Positions 1 through 11,376 of a DNA stretch of 64,000 bases are shown here, in pieces. The DNA is from Rhyacophila brunnea (lineage: Eukaryota; Arthropoda; Insecta; Trichoptera; Rhyacophilidae): contig JAGYXB010001095.1 of assembly GCA_022495005.1 (NCBI GenBank), positions 372,001 through 436,000 on the forward strand. Reading direction: 5' to 3'. The stretch's first letter is position 1. Every line of letters begins with the position of its first letter. The notes beneath the pieces are model-generated. The model searched no databases. It was not told the origin of the DNA and saw only the letters and a list, made by a program, of their open reading frames with translations. A program made the translations under genes and the position numbers.

Positions 1-259
1 TCATTGTAATTGTTACATTATACCATCCACATGTTGAAATTGTCTTTTTTTAATGATACATGCTGTTTTTTGTTATGTGCTTAATAATACATCCAATAGA
101 CGATATCTTTGCTCTTATTATCTCTAAATTACTAATACTTTTTAAGTATTAAATTGCTGTCCCTAAAAATATTTCCTTCTAACAAATGTGCATCAGTTTG
201 GATTATCGAATCGTGAAAGGACGACTGTTTTGAAAATACTAATGCAAATTATTTTACAG
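1..259 (+). other. Probable intron upstream of the 260-415 exon
   Basis: AT-rich sequence with no open coding stretch of its own. It ends in a pyrimidine-rich tract and TTTTACAG at 252-259, a good splice acceptor for the exon that follows. The intron's 5' end lies outside the window. Confidence 0.4.
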
Positions 260-415
260 CGCAAGAAACAAGTACAATCCATCAGTCCTTCAAGTCAAGT
301 AAAGAGTAGTCCAGAACCGTCACCATCAGGAAATACGGCCGGTGCTTCCAACATCGTCAGATCAGGTGCTGCTGCTTTCTTCGGGTCTATGACATCCGAT
401 TGGTTCGGGAGTTAA
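260..415 (+). CDS. Last coding exon of an unidentified protein
   Basis: This reading frame begins right after the acceptor TTTTACAG in phase 0 (first codons Arg-Lys-Lys-Gln) and runs 51 codons to a TAA at 413-415. The encoded tail is basic at first, then Ser/Pro-rich with several SSPEPSP-like serine-proline sites, and ends in a small hydrophobic segment, GAAAFFGSMTSDWFGS. Its composition is clearly less AT-rich than the flanks, as expected for coding sequence. Candidate poly(A) signals AATAAA lie at 574-579 and 599-604. I do not recognise the family; the phosphosite-like linker and aromatic C-terminus suggest a cytoplasmic adaptor or trafficking protein tail, but that is only a guess. The upstream exons are outside the window. 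Confidence 0.45.
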   Translation, partial: RKKQVQSISPSSQVKSSPEPSPSGNTAGASNIVRSGAAAFFGSMTSDWFGS

Positions 416-605
416 ATTGAGTAAATCATCATGTTATAATATTAATATTTTACTAAAGTGTACATAATTTAATTGATAATAATATATAATTTTATAAACA
501 TTACAAAAACTGTTTTTTAATATCGATTGAAAGTGATTTTTCAAATCCCAATCAGAAATTACTATTTAATATAAATAAATATGATGTATTAATTATACAA
601 TAAAT
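416..605 (+). other. 3' UTR with two AATAAA signals
   Basis: AT-rich sequence after the stop codon at 413-415, with AATAAA at 574-579 and 599-604. The cleavage site is not determinable. Confidence 0.35.
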
Positions 606-2035
606 TACAAATTTACTTAATTTTCAAAATTAATTAGTTCTATATTATTATTAATATTACATAGATACTTTTAGAATATCCCAAAGCTGCCACTTTGCAA
701 TATCACGCACCACTACTGTCCGAAAACAAGATCTCATGGATAACCGCTGTAGTTGTATATGGAAGACTTCTCAGTGACTTACCTATCATGGCGGCAACGC
801 GTGTTTAAATAATGTATCAGCTCTCTTTTTAGATGTGACTCATTTTCTTCTTCAGAATAAACCAAAATTTTACTAATAATGATTATTTTAATATCACTCG
901 TTTTATATATTTTATTTTTATTATTAAAAGCATCAAATTACATAAATTGATAGATCCATACTCCACAGAAGCGTAAAATGTAATGGTAAATTTATGGGCG
1001 TTCCTCATCTGAAACGGAAGTGCAATTAACTGCAAAGGAGGGGCTTGTTAATTCACTGTTTTAACACGTGGCGTGACAAGAAGTTCTTGTTCGACAATAC
1101 TTCATCAGCCGTCCATCAAGATTCAATTAGTTACAAATTCATACTACATAATAATATGTATATTTGATTTTTTTTTTGAACAGTATCGCCATAAGCAAAA
1201 GTCATTGCACACTACTGATAACAATGTAATACTTCCTTTCCATCGACGACGAATCATACCGTTAAGCATACTTGTTGATGCTTGGAATTTCTCCTAGTTG
1301 CCTGAGCAGTGGCTACCAAATTTTTTCAGTTCACGGACACCGTTGGTGCAACAAACTTTTTCCAAGGCACCCTAAACCGAAGACAACGGAGAAGAATTTG
1401 CAGGTGAATTTTACTAGTGTGATATGGTTTGGTAATTGTTGTGTTTCCTTGCGGATTCTCTTCTGAGCAATGAGATGGACTGTGACATTGTCCAATGACC
1501 ATCTGGCCAACAAGATTGCCGATATGTAGCAATATAATAGTTATGCCATTGTCCCCTAAAATTTTTAATGTCTCTTGATATTTGAACCATTCATTCTGAT
1601 TTATTTATTGTAAGGTTTATTGCTGGCATAACTTTGGACCTGAGAAAATCTAGCTCTAATTCATAAAGAATTATATTGGAATATTGTGTCACCTGTTTGT
1701 TCGTGTAAAGCTCTTTACGGTATTATATTCTCCAAGTTTCCACACCCTTGTCAAATTCAGTATGCATGTAACAACATTTCTTTCCTTGTCCTCTATCATG
1801 AATTTTTTTGGTTTTGTTATATTCGATTGATTGCCGAGTATCTTAATTAACATGTATCAAATCCATCTTAAATATGTAATACAATATTGGAATATTTTGC
1901 GGTGCATACTTTGGTATCCTCTGAGTTAGTGGCTGCTCAGTATCTTTTGAGTACCAGTGTATGATGGCATTTGTCCAGCAGCTGCAGTCATCCATTCGCA
2001 GAGCGATACATCTAGACCAGGCATGTCCTACATAT
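606..2035. other. Intergenic, nothing recognised
   Basis: No supported gene. The short open frames at 1073-1532 overlap on both strands and show no family resemblance. The end at about 2010-2035 carries a transposon-terminus-like motif (TAGACCAGGCATGTCC) that recurs in reverse complement near 50590-50610. Confidence 0.4.
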
Positions 2036-2039
2036 CGAT

Positions 2040-2345
2040 TGCAACATGGATTTTGTTTGATCCACTACTGGATGAAGGTAGCTAGCTCCTAGTCCTAGTT
2101 CCCTCCGCTCTACTCTGTCCTTACTTCTTAGCTGCCACGTACATCCACTGATCTTTATGAGTTCATCTATTCAGTGGGTTTAGGGTGTCTCTGAGGACGT
2201 TTAGTGCCCCTTAGGTACTGCTGTATGATGGCATTAATTGTCTAACGGTTGTCTACTCACCGAGTGACATGTCCAGCCCATTGCCATTTCATCTGCTCAG
2301 CGACCTCTATCACATTGCATACTTTTGTCTTCTTTCTTATAGACT
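2040..2345 (-). mobile_element. RTE-like LINE 3' end, degenerate
   Basis: The minus strand around 2260-2340 translates in part as VIEVAEQMKWQWAGHVTR, matching the conserved LKWxWAGHxAR motif near the C-terminus of RTE-type reverse transcriptase proteins. Further on, a Trp/Arg-rich stretch with RVEWREL-like residues at about 2100-2140 corresponds to the family's usual final segment. Frameshifts and stops break it up, so it is a dead 5'-truncated copy. Confidence 0.55.
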
Positions 2346-2443
2346 GGCTTCTTTTGTGATTTTTCCACGTTATGCCCAACATGCACATTTCCATGTCACA
2401 TTTTTTAATAAATTTTATGTAATTTTTGGATTTCTCTTACATT

Positions 2444-2870
2444 AAGGCGTAAAACCCACTTAACGGAGCGAGTGGGGCTCTCGCGCAAAATTTCACAAGT
2501 GGCGTGTAAATCATCGAAAATACAACGTAATCAAATACGCCAGCGCACACTGAATTTGACGACGCTTTGTGCCCGCCTGCCCCATGAGTCACCGTTGTGT
2601 GGCTTTTCAGCCGGACGAATTAACAAAAATACAACGTAGTCCATTCATTGAACAGGGCGATCAAAATCACGCTCTGGAAGCGTCGTCGATAGAAGCCGTC
2701 GTCGTCGGCGAGAAGCCATTATTTAATAACAGAGAACTCATTGTTTAGTTATTGCGTAATTACAAGCCCCGAGAAATAATATAATATTTTTATTGCTTTG
2801 TTACGAGAGACGCTGATAATAATAATTATTTTGTGCTTCTTGGGCCCCTTATTACATAGGTGAAGAGTAA
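2444..2870 (+). repeat. Repeat family F, copy 1 (hAT-like nonautonomous element)
   Basis: It begins GGCGTAAAACCC and shares about 430 bp with 56202-56749, including CTCGCGCAAAATTTC, ACAACGTAATCAAATACGCC, CAAGCCCCGA and a shared TTACATAGGTGAAG block near the right end. The two copies diverge after ATGCGCGG. Copy 2 has an 8-bp target duplication, which defines the unit; this copy is right-truncated or diverged. Confidence 0.65.
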
Positions 2871-2929
2871 TGCGCGGGTGGGAGGGGGCCTACTCAGTAG
2901 TGAGCGCACCAAACGCTTTTTTGGTGGGC

Positions 2930-3070
2930 TTTATGCCTAAGAGTCCATGTTTCACACGCATACGTGTGTGTTGGTATCACACATTGGTTGAACACTTAAA
3001 GTTTAAGAGACAATGGGAGGTCACTTTTGAAGATACTATTCAGGCGCCCAAATGCACTCCATGCCAGTTT
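2930..3070 (+). repeat. Dispersed repeat H, copy 1
   Basis: About 100 bp resembles 48760-48846. Shared blocks include GGTCACTTTTGAAGATACTA (GGAAGTCACTTTTGAAAATAC in the other copy) and CCCAAATGCACTCCAT. No coding content is recognised. Confidence 0.5.
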
Positions 3071-3227
3071 GATTCTGCGAGCAATCCCATCATATATACC
3101 ACTGTCAATTGACATTTTTGTTGTCTGAGATACAATATAAAAATGTTTATTATCAGTTGTAATATAATATGATTTTATTGAGAGTTTGAAGGGGAAACTT
3201 TAACCAGTCCTATATTTATTTCCTTAA

Positions 3228-3610
3228 GGCCATGCATTAGTTGAGGCACGGTCTAAAAAGATCGTCGCTAGGCGATGCGCGGATTGCGGGTGGCGGGTGA
3301 AAATGACGCCTGTCAAACGAAATATTAATTGTCATATAAATCCAACATACGTCCATTTTATGTTCTGTTTATTGTTCTATTAGTAACAATAATATATTCA
3401 TTGACATGTTTTCTTTTTAAAGTAAATGGGTAACGTTTTTAGTCATCTTTACACGATTTTAGAATTAATTGACCCGTCGCCATCACGCAGCAAAGTGACG
3501 TGTCCCCGGGTCAACATTCTCTCAGTGAATAGCAGCGAGTCCAAAATTTCGTCGCGCGTACAGTTGAAAATTATTTGGCGTTTCACTGATGCGTCACCTT
3601 AACCAGCTTA
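3228..3610. repeat. Repeat family E, copy 1 (TTAA-ended)
   Basis: It shares TTGAGGCAYGGTCTAAAAAG, CTAGGCGATGCGCGGATTG, ATTGACATGTTTTC and AAAATTTCGTCGCGC with 15975-16340, 42820-43178 and 44972-45287. This copy begins CCTTAAGG and ends at an ACCTTAA. In the 15975 copy the shared part corresponds to the 3' end of a hAT-like transposase gene. Confidence 0.65.
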
Positions 3611-4094
3611 AGTAAAATGAGGAAGCTCGCTAGACCTCATCGTGTCATTTGATTCAGATTGCATCACTCACAGCTACCGCAGGAGTGAGAGAGACAATAT
3701 CTGAATCCCTACGCTTTAAACTGAGGCGTAGTTTACTCTTATTGTTGCGCAGTAGATAGGCTTTTTGCACAGTAGGAGAATAGTTTCAATCTCTGTGTAA
3801 GGAAAATGTCAATAATTTTATACATGTTATTTTATTAATAAGTGTGCATGTGTGTGTCATACTTTTAATGCAATTGGTATGGCTATTGGCTATGGAAATT
3901 TGTTATAAGTTGTACCTAGTTATAACGAACTTTTCAGAATTAATTGTGGAAGCAGTTATCATTTATTTATTATTGTTGCCATAAGCTCGGCCAAATATGA
4001 TATTATAATATTTGTCTATGTTGAAGATTGACAATAATTTGGGAGTGCGAGTAGATGATAGATTATAGCTTACCTACTTGAAGTTAAACATGCC
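3611..4094. other. Intergenic, nothing firm
   Basis: No coding signal. A block at about 3700-3790 (GGCGTAGTTT, GCGCAGT) loosely resembles 50310-50390. Confidence 0.35.
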
Positions 4095-4380
4095 AGTGGG
4101 TCTATTCTATACACAAGTTCTATCGGCGGCTATCGATGATAGTAAAGTTTATCATATTTATGTATTGAGGTATTATAATTGTTACAATAAGTTAGCTGTC
4201 AAAACTATCTATCTCACTCTAAAAGTTAACACAGCGAAGAGAGGTGCTGTTAAAACATAGTATTTTTTGACAGTTTAGACGGTTAACTTATTGTAACAAT
4301 TATAATATCTCAACACATAAATATGATAAACTACCGTCGATAGCCGCCGATAGCTGACTTGTGTATAGAATAGATCCACT
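4095..4380. mobile_element. Palindromic MITE G, copy 1
   Basis: The two halves are nearly perfect reverse complements: GGGTCTATTCTATACACAAG at the left against CTTGTGTATAGAATAGATCC at the right, with CGGCGGCTATCG, TATCATATTTATGT and ATAATTGTTACAATAAGTTA all mirrored. The central part holds TTAACACAGC and GTGCTGTTAAAACATAG. It would fold into one long hairpin. Two relatives lie at 48848-49118 and 49683-50021. There is no coding capacity. Confidence 0.8.
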
Positions 4381-5061
4381 GAACTAGCTAGGCTAGACTT
4401 TTGCTATTTCATCAGTTTGGTAAAATCTATAATTATTATACATAAGTAATAAAAGTATTCAAAAACTTATTATCAATATTATATACCTAACGAAAAACCT
4501 GTAAATAAGAATATATTTTGTAAATAAAACCGATTCAGTTAATTTTATGTTTTTGTTTTATTGTTGGGGTATGCAATAGTTTAATTACAGCATACAATAT
4601 ACAATTGATATAAAAAATTCAGTATACTTATATATTAATGTACAATATAAATAATTATTTTATGTCCACACTCAATGACTGAACACTAAATATTTAAAAT
4701 TGATAATAAATAGATTTATAAACTTTTACTAAATAAATAAATAAATGAATGGATGAATTTAATGGGGTGATTTTTATGATCTTATGGAAACGTTGAATGT
4801 TGTGAACATTTCTTTCATCTTGTATCGATTTGATATATTTGGAGGTAACATCGTTTAAAGATTATTTAAATCATTAATTTTTAGTATTTTATAACTATGA
4901 GTGAGAAGTTTTTGGTATTATTCAATTATCACTAGAATAATTCGCACAGGTTTTGTATATATTTTTAAATCATGAAATGAATATGTATATATATCGCACT
5001 TTTCTCAGTTCAATGAATGATAATAGATCTTCAGTTCTTTTAACAGTCTTGTTAGGTCGAA
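4381..5061 (-). other. 3' flank/UTR of the glycine-rich gene
   Basis: AT-rich sequence downstream (minus strand) of the stop at 5062-5064. Minus-strand AATAAA (plus TTTATT) occurs near 4556-4561. ATTAAA-type variants (plus TTTAAT) occur near 4578 and 4755. No other content is recognised. Confidence 0.35.
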
Positions 5062-5498
5062 TTAGTTGCTTTCGACAACGACCTTTTCGCTTTTCGCTGA
5101 GGCGGCTCCGGTGGAACGTCCAGCATTTCTTCCATAACCGCCGTAGTTGTCATAATCATCATAATTGTCAGAGTTGTCATATCCGCCGTGCCCTCCGTAT
5201 CCTCCTCCATATCCCCCATAACCTCCTCCATATCCTCCATAGCCGCCGTATCCTCCCTGTCCTCCATATCCGCCGTATCCTCCCTGTCCTCCATATCCGC
5301 CGTATCCTCCCTGTCCTCCATATCCGCCGTATCCGCCACCGATGCCCAATCCTAAGCCTCCCAATCCTAGGCCGCCCCCTCCGATTCCTCCGTATCCCCC
5401 GTTTCCACCATATCCTCCGTATCCACCATATCCTCCATAGCCGCCATAGCCGGGTCTGCCGTGGAATGGACGCTTATGTGGTCTATATCCTCCGTATC
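5062..5498 (-). CDS. Exon 4 of glycine-rich protein gene (terminal)
   Basis: It starts in phase 1 after ATTACAG and reads GYGGYRPHKRPFHGRPGYGG. A Gly-Tyr array with a Leu-Gly spacer (GGGLGLGGLGLGIGGG), three GGYGGYGGQ units and a DNSDNYDDYDNYGG patch follow, ending ...VVVESN and TAA at 5062-5064. Long open frames on the opposite strand here (4953-5504) are by-products of the repetitive codons. Confidence 0.88.
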
Positions 5499-8400
5499 CT
5501 GTAATGACAAATATAGGTGAGATTCTGGGTATCATCAGAATATTAGTGATGTCATTATTGTCAATTTTCCATTACCAAAAAAGAAAACAGTATGTACCTA
5601 CCAGAATTAGCACATACCTAATAATATTACAACTAAGAATGGAAAGGTTTTGGTTAACATTTTTAAAGAAACAAAATGTATCATAATACTTTCACTTGGA
5701 AGCAGAGCTGTTAAAACCCACAATTTTTTAAATGATTTGGTTCTAGGTTAGGTTCCAGTGGAAAAATCATATAGATAATTTAATAACAATTTTACCTTGA
5801 AAATGCGCAGATGCGATTTTTTTTGTTGCGCAGCAATTGGGCAGGGCAAATGTGATTATCATTATTGTTACTATCGTTGATTGTATTTATCCAAACAATA
5901 TTGAATCATTTCTTCTCACGTATCTATTCTATCTATCTATTTACTGTCTAGTTTTCTGTCAAAAATTATCGCACCTCACACGAATGCGGTATTTTTATAT
6001 CAATCTTAATTATGAAAAATATTTTATTATAATTAAGATAGATAATATAAACACTGTGACAATACTACTTTTAAAAATATCTTTACAGGTGGAGCATTCA
6101 ACTCTACCAGTATAAAACATTATGTTAAAATGTATAATATTCTGTTTTCTTTTAAAACAGCACAAATAAATGATGTCAAGGAAATTTTAAAAATATTTAA
6201 ATTCTGTGGTTCAGTTCTGGTTCCATTTTCAGCTCTGTTTATAACTACATAGTATTGAAATTATTATATTACTTATATTAGGGTATTACATAGGTTTATA
6301 TTTTTTTGTGCAAACCAATATTTGTCCACTACTGGTTATTTCTATATAACATTACTGATTGACTTATAATAGGTGTGTGATAATAACCCCATACAGTAAG
6401 TGCAGAATACCAATGTTAATATACTTTGAACATAATACCGTTATTAAAGGTTATTAGTGTGATATTGAATGTCATGTAGTGAAACTGAATATTATTTAGT
6501 AGCTTTTATATTCATGTTGCACATTTAAATGGAGTGTTAATTGGAGAATGCTGAACAACATTCTGTAATATAATATTGTAACCAAGATTTTTTCAACTGT
6601 TTTTCTGGTTCTACTGAGGTGCCATTGTAATAGGTTTAACCACACACCAAAGATCTTAATTATTAATTTTTATCAAACTGACATAGGTAGTTGTAAATTG
6701 TCAGTGTCATAAAATATTGTTGGAATGACAAACATTATAAAAATATGAATGTATTGTATTGTATTTCATTTCAGTTTCATAATATTAGTTGTCTGCGGCT
6801 TTGGTGTGGGGTTTCACTAAGGGGGTTGAGGGGGTGGGGTTATGGTTACAATATCTTGAATGTGAGAGAAAATCCAGTAATATTAATTTACCTGGTCGGT
6901 AATAACCGCCATAATAACCTGGTCTGTATCCAGAATAGTACGGGTCATAGCCTGTAATTGTCAACAAATCTCAGTTATTTCTAAATTTAAAATTAATTAA
7001 GTGAAGATTCGAACCTAATATAAATTGGCTATCACAATAATAATTATTGAAAGTGGATAACAATTTCAGCAACAGATTTCTGTAATGATTTATTATTTAT
7101 TTTAGTTTGGCATCAGAAACACAGATGAACTTTAACTATATTTTTATAAATTTAATAATGATGGTGAAAACACAATAATATAATTTATTTTACATGAACA
7201 ATGATAATAATAATAGAAGTGAAAACTTGTTATACAAAGCTTGAAAAATATATAAGGTATTATTTTTATTGTATGAAAATCATGCTAAAATACATAAGTA
7301 GTAGGTATAAATTATAATTAGTAGGTAGCTTTAAGCCTACCTGCTAAATTGGTAATATAGAAGAAGAAAAATATGGGTTTATTTATATTTTAACTAATAG
7401 AAATTATAACAGTGATGTAATTAAAATTAAAAAATATATTTTTATTAATGATGATACATGCATTCAACTCTCATTACAACTATTTTTATATAGTTAATAT
7501 TATGTCTTATCTATATTTTGTATAAAATTAAATCTCTTTAGATATCATGGATGAACATGAAATGAATCTATGCTCAATTTCAGGGGTTGTCAACTCTTTT
7601 GTAATAGCGTCACAGAAAATTATTTGATAATATTTCACGACACAGAAGAGTTCAGATTGGGTGGTCTATCTGTATAGGACTTGCTTTCGTTAGGTGCCTA
7701 CCTACTTACATATTATTTAACTTTTCTTATTATGAAATGATGTAGTGGCAACATTGAAAAGATAATTTTCTATCACTGAAGTCTTATCTAAGTACCTACA
7801 TTACGAGTACCTACATACAAAATAATTAATATATATTATACAACATCAATGACTCTGGTACCTATTAATTCTGTCCTTTTGGAAAAATATCTCATCTCCC
7901 TACTTTAATTATTGTTTAAATCACAATGAAAAAATGTACCTGACAATATTAAATTTTAGTACCAGCATCACGATATAATAATTATTAATTAGATTATAAA
8001 TCAAATAGTACCTACTTACCTACAATTATTAATTGATATCGTGAAAAACTATTGTATTCAAAGATGTTAAAGATAAACCCTTTATGGATAAACCTTTTAT
8101 ATAATATGAAAATAAAGTTTATTAGTAATAAGGGTATTAAGGCTAACGGTTAAATTAGCTGCAGTTCATTTCTATTTGCAGACTCATCTGCGGTAAAAAT
8201 AATACTTGTATTTGGAGATTTATTTTCTAGAGCTGCACTGAGATAAAAATGACTTGTATTAATGTAACAAGCACACCAGATTTTTTTATATAAAATTAAC
8301 CATCATTACTTAGAGTCTAAGTAGAGTCCCAATCTTTTTTGGTTGGTAGAACCTTTGAAACATTTTGTAAAATCTCGAGGAACTCCTTCCTATCTGGCTC

Positions 8401-10540
8401 CTTCTATTTTTCGCATATAATGAGAATTCTCGCGGAACTCCTGAGATGGCTCGCATAATCTTGGTTGCAAATCACTGACTAACTGACAAAGAATCATTTA
8501 ATTCCGCAAAAAATATTAGTGCCATTTTATTTAAAATAACTTGTCTATTTATAGTCAACCACTCTATAAACGTTCAAGTAATCAAGTCCATCAAGTAATG
8601 TAGGTGAAAAACTCGTTGATTGAATCATAATAGTTATTATTTACTATATTTTAGAGATCATTTTAAAAAAGTCTCATTTTCACATACCTCCTCCATATCC
8701 CCCGTATCCTCCCCCATTTCCTCCCCCATAACCGCCGCCGTATCCTCCTCCATAGCCTCCATATCCGCCGCCGTAACCCCCATATCCTCCGCCTAGCGGC
8801 TTGTAGAGGCCAAGACCAAAGCTCCTGGCGCCGACTCCGCTACGGGTAGAGTCATTGTCGTTGGTATCGTCTACGGCAGCTGCGAGAGCTACGCAGAAGA
8901 CTGCGCACGATATCTGTGGAGAATAATCAGATTATTTTGAAATAGATTCACAATAGAAGGCAAGTAGGGGAGTTTAAGAGGCTCCACCCCTAAATGTTTG
9001 TAGCAATAATTAATGGTGTTTTTCAAATAGGTAGTTGTAGAAATTCTCTTGTTAATTACCTATAGGTACAAATATATTTTAATTAGCTATCGCTTTCTCA
9101 TGAGTATGACATTAACAAAAAAAATAAGTAGGTGGGTAATGTTTTAAAGTTAAATATAAATTCTGAATCTAAAACACAGCGTATCCGTATCGTATGTCCG
9201 AAAAGAACACTTCTGGAAAAACGCAATTAAAGATTTTTCTGCAGCATGATATGATGTCTGGACTTTTTGGTTTTATGAGTTTCAGGTTACTGTTATGAAT
9301 CGATTTAAATAATGCATTGGCTCATAAATATATGATACCTACTTTAGATACAAAATCTTTACTTAATTTACTGTTTTTTCTGGAAAATCGTTCATGCAAC
9401 ATACTGGTTATGAGGTTGGTACTTACAGAATTATTATTTACAATTTAAAGGTGGTATTTATTGCTTTCCTAATGCTCTATCTACAGCAATACATAATGCT
9501 ATAAAGTAAATGTTAAAATAAGATCTTTGAACATTTTTTTATATTGTGGGATAGAATAATGAACAATTTTCAATTTAGTGAAATACAATATTCCAGAACT
9601 GTTGATTATATAATAATTACGTATAAATTATAAATTGTACTCCAGGAAAACTTTCAAAGCTCGACTTTGACTAATTAAGTTTACATTCACTTCGGTATGA
9701 TATTATACTAAACCTAAACCCATCTTCAATAATATAATAATATATAAGTAATATAGGTATATATTATATATCTTAAATACTTGCAGCTTAAAATAATGTT
9801 TTTACAATATTTTTAAGCTATATAATGTAAAAAAATATGAAAAAAAAAATTATTGCTTCCATTTTTTGTTTTATATTTAGGCAGGTATACAGAAGTAGTG
9901 AAGATTGCTTATTCAACGAAGGTAAACGATTATTATAAACGAAAAAAATACAATACACACTTAGACAGTGACGAACGTATTATAATATAATTAATCTAGA
10001 GTAGAAAGTATTGCAATAAACTGAATATTATTATGTTAATTTTATTTTGATTATTATTTTTATGTAGTACACAGTACGGCGCTAGTTGTTTTCATAAAAA
10101 AAATAGTCAGGATTACGGACCAATAATTTCATCCTATTTATAATTAATTTCGTTGGTTTCTCACGCTGTAATTTCATTACTCACGTGTAAAATAATAAAT
10201 TAATTTACAAAATTTTGTGTTGAAAAATTCTCGTACTCAGATGTTATCATACAATCGTTTAGTATCGAGTCTTTGCCGATTATTATATTATAGGTAGTTA
10301 CTATATTTTCACTTGAATACAATATGTTATTCAAAGTAACTACCTAGGTACCTATAGTAAAATAGAGTCTGTTTTAATATTACATTTTAATTAAGATACT
10401 TTTAATAACCATTGAGTTCTGTATTAAAAATTATTTGAATATTTATAAAATAAATTTAATATTTATTGTATTTACAAAAAAAAACGTAGCACTTATTAAT
10501 TTAAAAATAATCAAACACTTTTACGTACCAATTTGAACAT
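5062..10540 (-). CDS. Secreted glycine/tyrosine-rich cuticular-type protein, four exons
   Basis: Coding exons are 10540-10529, 8913-8688, 6951-6892 and 5498-5062, totalling 735 nt (244 residues plus TAA). Every junction is GT-AG (donors GTACGT, GTATGT, GTAAAT; acceptors end CACAG, TTACAG, TTACAG). Phases agree: 0 for intron 1, then 1 and 1. The protein opens with MFKLISCAVFCVALAAAV, a typical signal peptide split over exons 1 and 2. A short acidic linker (DDTNDNDSTRSGVGARS) follows, then GGYGGGYGG repeats, an exon 3 patch rich in YRPG/YYGG, and an exon 4 domain of GGYGGYGGQ repeats. The tail is acidic and Asn/Asp/Tyr-rich, with a lysine-containing end (KSEKVVVESN). Such proteins are secreted structural components of cuticle, eggshell or silk-like matrices. 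There is no Rebers-Riddiford chitin-binding motif, so chitin binding is not shown. The start is fixed by the signal peptide. Confidence 0.88.
5243..5331 (-). repeat. 27-bp coding tandem repeat
   Basis: Three identical 27-bp units plus part of a fourth (plus-strand CCGCCGTATCCTCCCTGTCC and so on), starting at 5243, 5270, 5297 and 5324. Each encodes one GGQGGYGGY-type unit. Perfect identity suggests recent slippage or conversion and predicts length variation between alleles. Confidence 0.85.
5499..6891 (-). other. Intron 3 of glycine-rich gene
   Basis: 1393 bp, AT-rich, phase 1. It is bounded by the donor GTAAAT at 6891 and an acceptor ending CATTACAG at 5499. No gene is seen inside. The small open frames (for example 5837-6115 plus) look like AT-rich noise. 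Confidence 0.6.
6892..6951 (-). CDS. Exon 3 of glycine-rich protein gene
   Basis: A 60-nt exon in phase 1 on both sides, flanked by an ATTACAG acceptor and a GTAAAT donor. It encodes GYDPYYSGYRPGYYGGYYRP. Because the length is a multiple of three and both phases match, it could be skipped without breaking the frame. Confidence 0.85.
6952..8687 (-). other. Intron 2 of glycine-rich gene, with transposon relics
   Basis: 1736 bp, phase 1. A hAT-terminus-like sequence CAGGGGTTGTCAACTC starts at 7581. A second relic at 8318-8477 ends GGTTGCAAATCACTG (reverse complement CAGTGATTTGCAACC). The remainder is AT-rich with nothing recognised. Confidence 0.5.
8318..8477 (-). mobile_element. hAT-like terminus relic in intron 2
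   Basis: On the minus strand it reads CAGTGATTTGCAACCAAGAT followed by a less AT-rich stretch, ending near AAGATTGGGACTC. CAGTG plus GCAACC is typical of hAT-type termini. No target duplication or partner copy is visible in the window. Confidence 0.35.
8688..8913 (-). CDS. Exon 2 of glycine-rich protein gene
   Basis: A 226-nt exon between acceptor TCTCCACAG and donor GTATGTGA. It supplies most of the signal peptide (ISCAVFCVALAAAV), the Asp/Asn-rich linker, SFGLGLYKPLGG and a GGYGGGYGG array ending in phase 1. Confidence 0.88.
8914..10528 (-). other. Intron 1 of glycine-rich gene
   Basis: 1615 bp, phase 0, donor GTACGT at 10528-10523. AT-rich; nothing recognised inside. A first intron placed four codons after the start, splitting the signal peptide, is the usual arrangement of insect cuticle protein genes. 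Confidence 0.6.
10529..10540 (-). CDS. Exon 1 of glycine-rich protein gene (four codons)
   Basis: ATG TTC AAA TTG followed at once by the strong donor GTACGT. The preceding minus-strand bases GGACGCA give an acceptable start context. The frame joins exactly to exon 2 to give the signal peptide MFKLISCAVFCVALAAAV, which is the main evidence for this tiny exon. Confidence 0.82.
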
Positions 10541-10681
10541 TGCGTCCAAAATAATAGTCCTATAAACACTTTAAAAACGTTTCCAAACTTGTTTTTTGAA
10601 ATTGAAAACACTTGCCACTTGGAAGTATATTCCAATACCGAATCTCTGAGACGATTGTTCTCAGATTTAGTTTGACGGACA

Positions 10682-10689
10682 CTTATATA
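10682..10689 (-). promoter_or_regulatory. TATA box of the glycine-rich gene
   Basis: Minus strand GTATATAAGTG. Transcription would begin about 30 bp further, near 10658, giving a 5' UTR of roughly 120 nt before the ATG at 10540. The surroundings are less AT-rich than the genome. A TATA promoter fits a strongly, stage-specifically expressed cuticle gene. Confidence 0.7.
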
Positions 10690-11148
10690 CGGGCAGCGAA
10701 ACCTGATCGCCTTCCCCGATTTCCGAATTTACCTCCGCCATTTGCATAAACGTTTCGAGGTTTTTTTTTATTTCCCGCCTATAGTGGACAATGTACCTTC
10801 CCTCTGAGTGACCGGTCCACCGACACGTGACTTAAGGAATACACACAAATCAAAAATATACAGCAGGTATAGGTAATAATTAAAATATTGTATGATTTGA
10901 TTAAAATCTGTTTTTGAGAAAGCTAGACTATAGTCGCTTCAATTATGAGGTCCTTACGAAAAATAATTACAAGATAAAAATAACTTTTTGTATATAACGT
11001 TTTTAAATTTTCTGTTGAATTATTATGTTCAATATGGTCAAACTTGTACTTGATATGAAGTAAATAAAAAACAAACAAATATAGAATACTGAATACATTT
11101 TGATATTTCATTTTGACATTTCATTTTGATTTCCATATTTTTTTTCCC

Positions 11149-11376
11149 CGACCATGTCCGATCTTAATAGGATCATATGGGCCTCCACAGAGTAGGAGTT
11201 TGTATTAACAGATTTTGTTTTTTATGAAAAATGGACACTTGCTCAACCTATTAGCTCCATTCCCTGACTCACACACAAATTGAAAAACAATATGTGTACT
11301 TGCCAGACCCATGATTCAAACCTGGGACCCACGGCGTGATAGTCCAACGCTTAAGCCGCGCGGCCACCGTGGGTGC
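11149..11376 (-). mobile_element. tRNA-derived SINE, copy 1 (minus)
   Basis: The minus strand begins GCACCCACGGTGGCCGCG with an A-box-like GGCTTAAGCGTTGG and a B-box-like GGTTTGAATCA. A conserved body follows (GAGTCAGGG, TAATAGGTTGAGCAAGTG, CTCTGTGGAGGCCCATATG), then GATCCTATTAAGATC and an A-rich end. It matches the fuller copy at 31512-31748. Confidence 0.8.

Noticed and set aside
1073..1532. Overlapping short frames on both strands
   Set aside because: Mutually exclusive, none with family resemblance.
5052..5339. 95-codon minus frame rich in MEDRED-type repeats
   Set aside because: Alternative frame of the same 27-bp repeats; no signal peptide or splice support.
4953..5504. 183-codon open frame on the plus strand
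   Set aside because: It is antisense to the Gly-Tyr repeats of exon 4; repetitive codons keep the opposite strand open. The spliced minus-strand gene explains the region.
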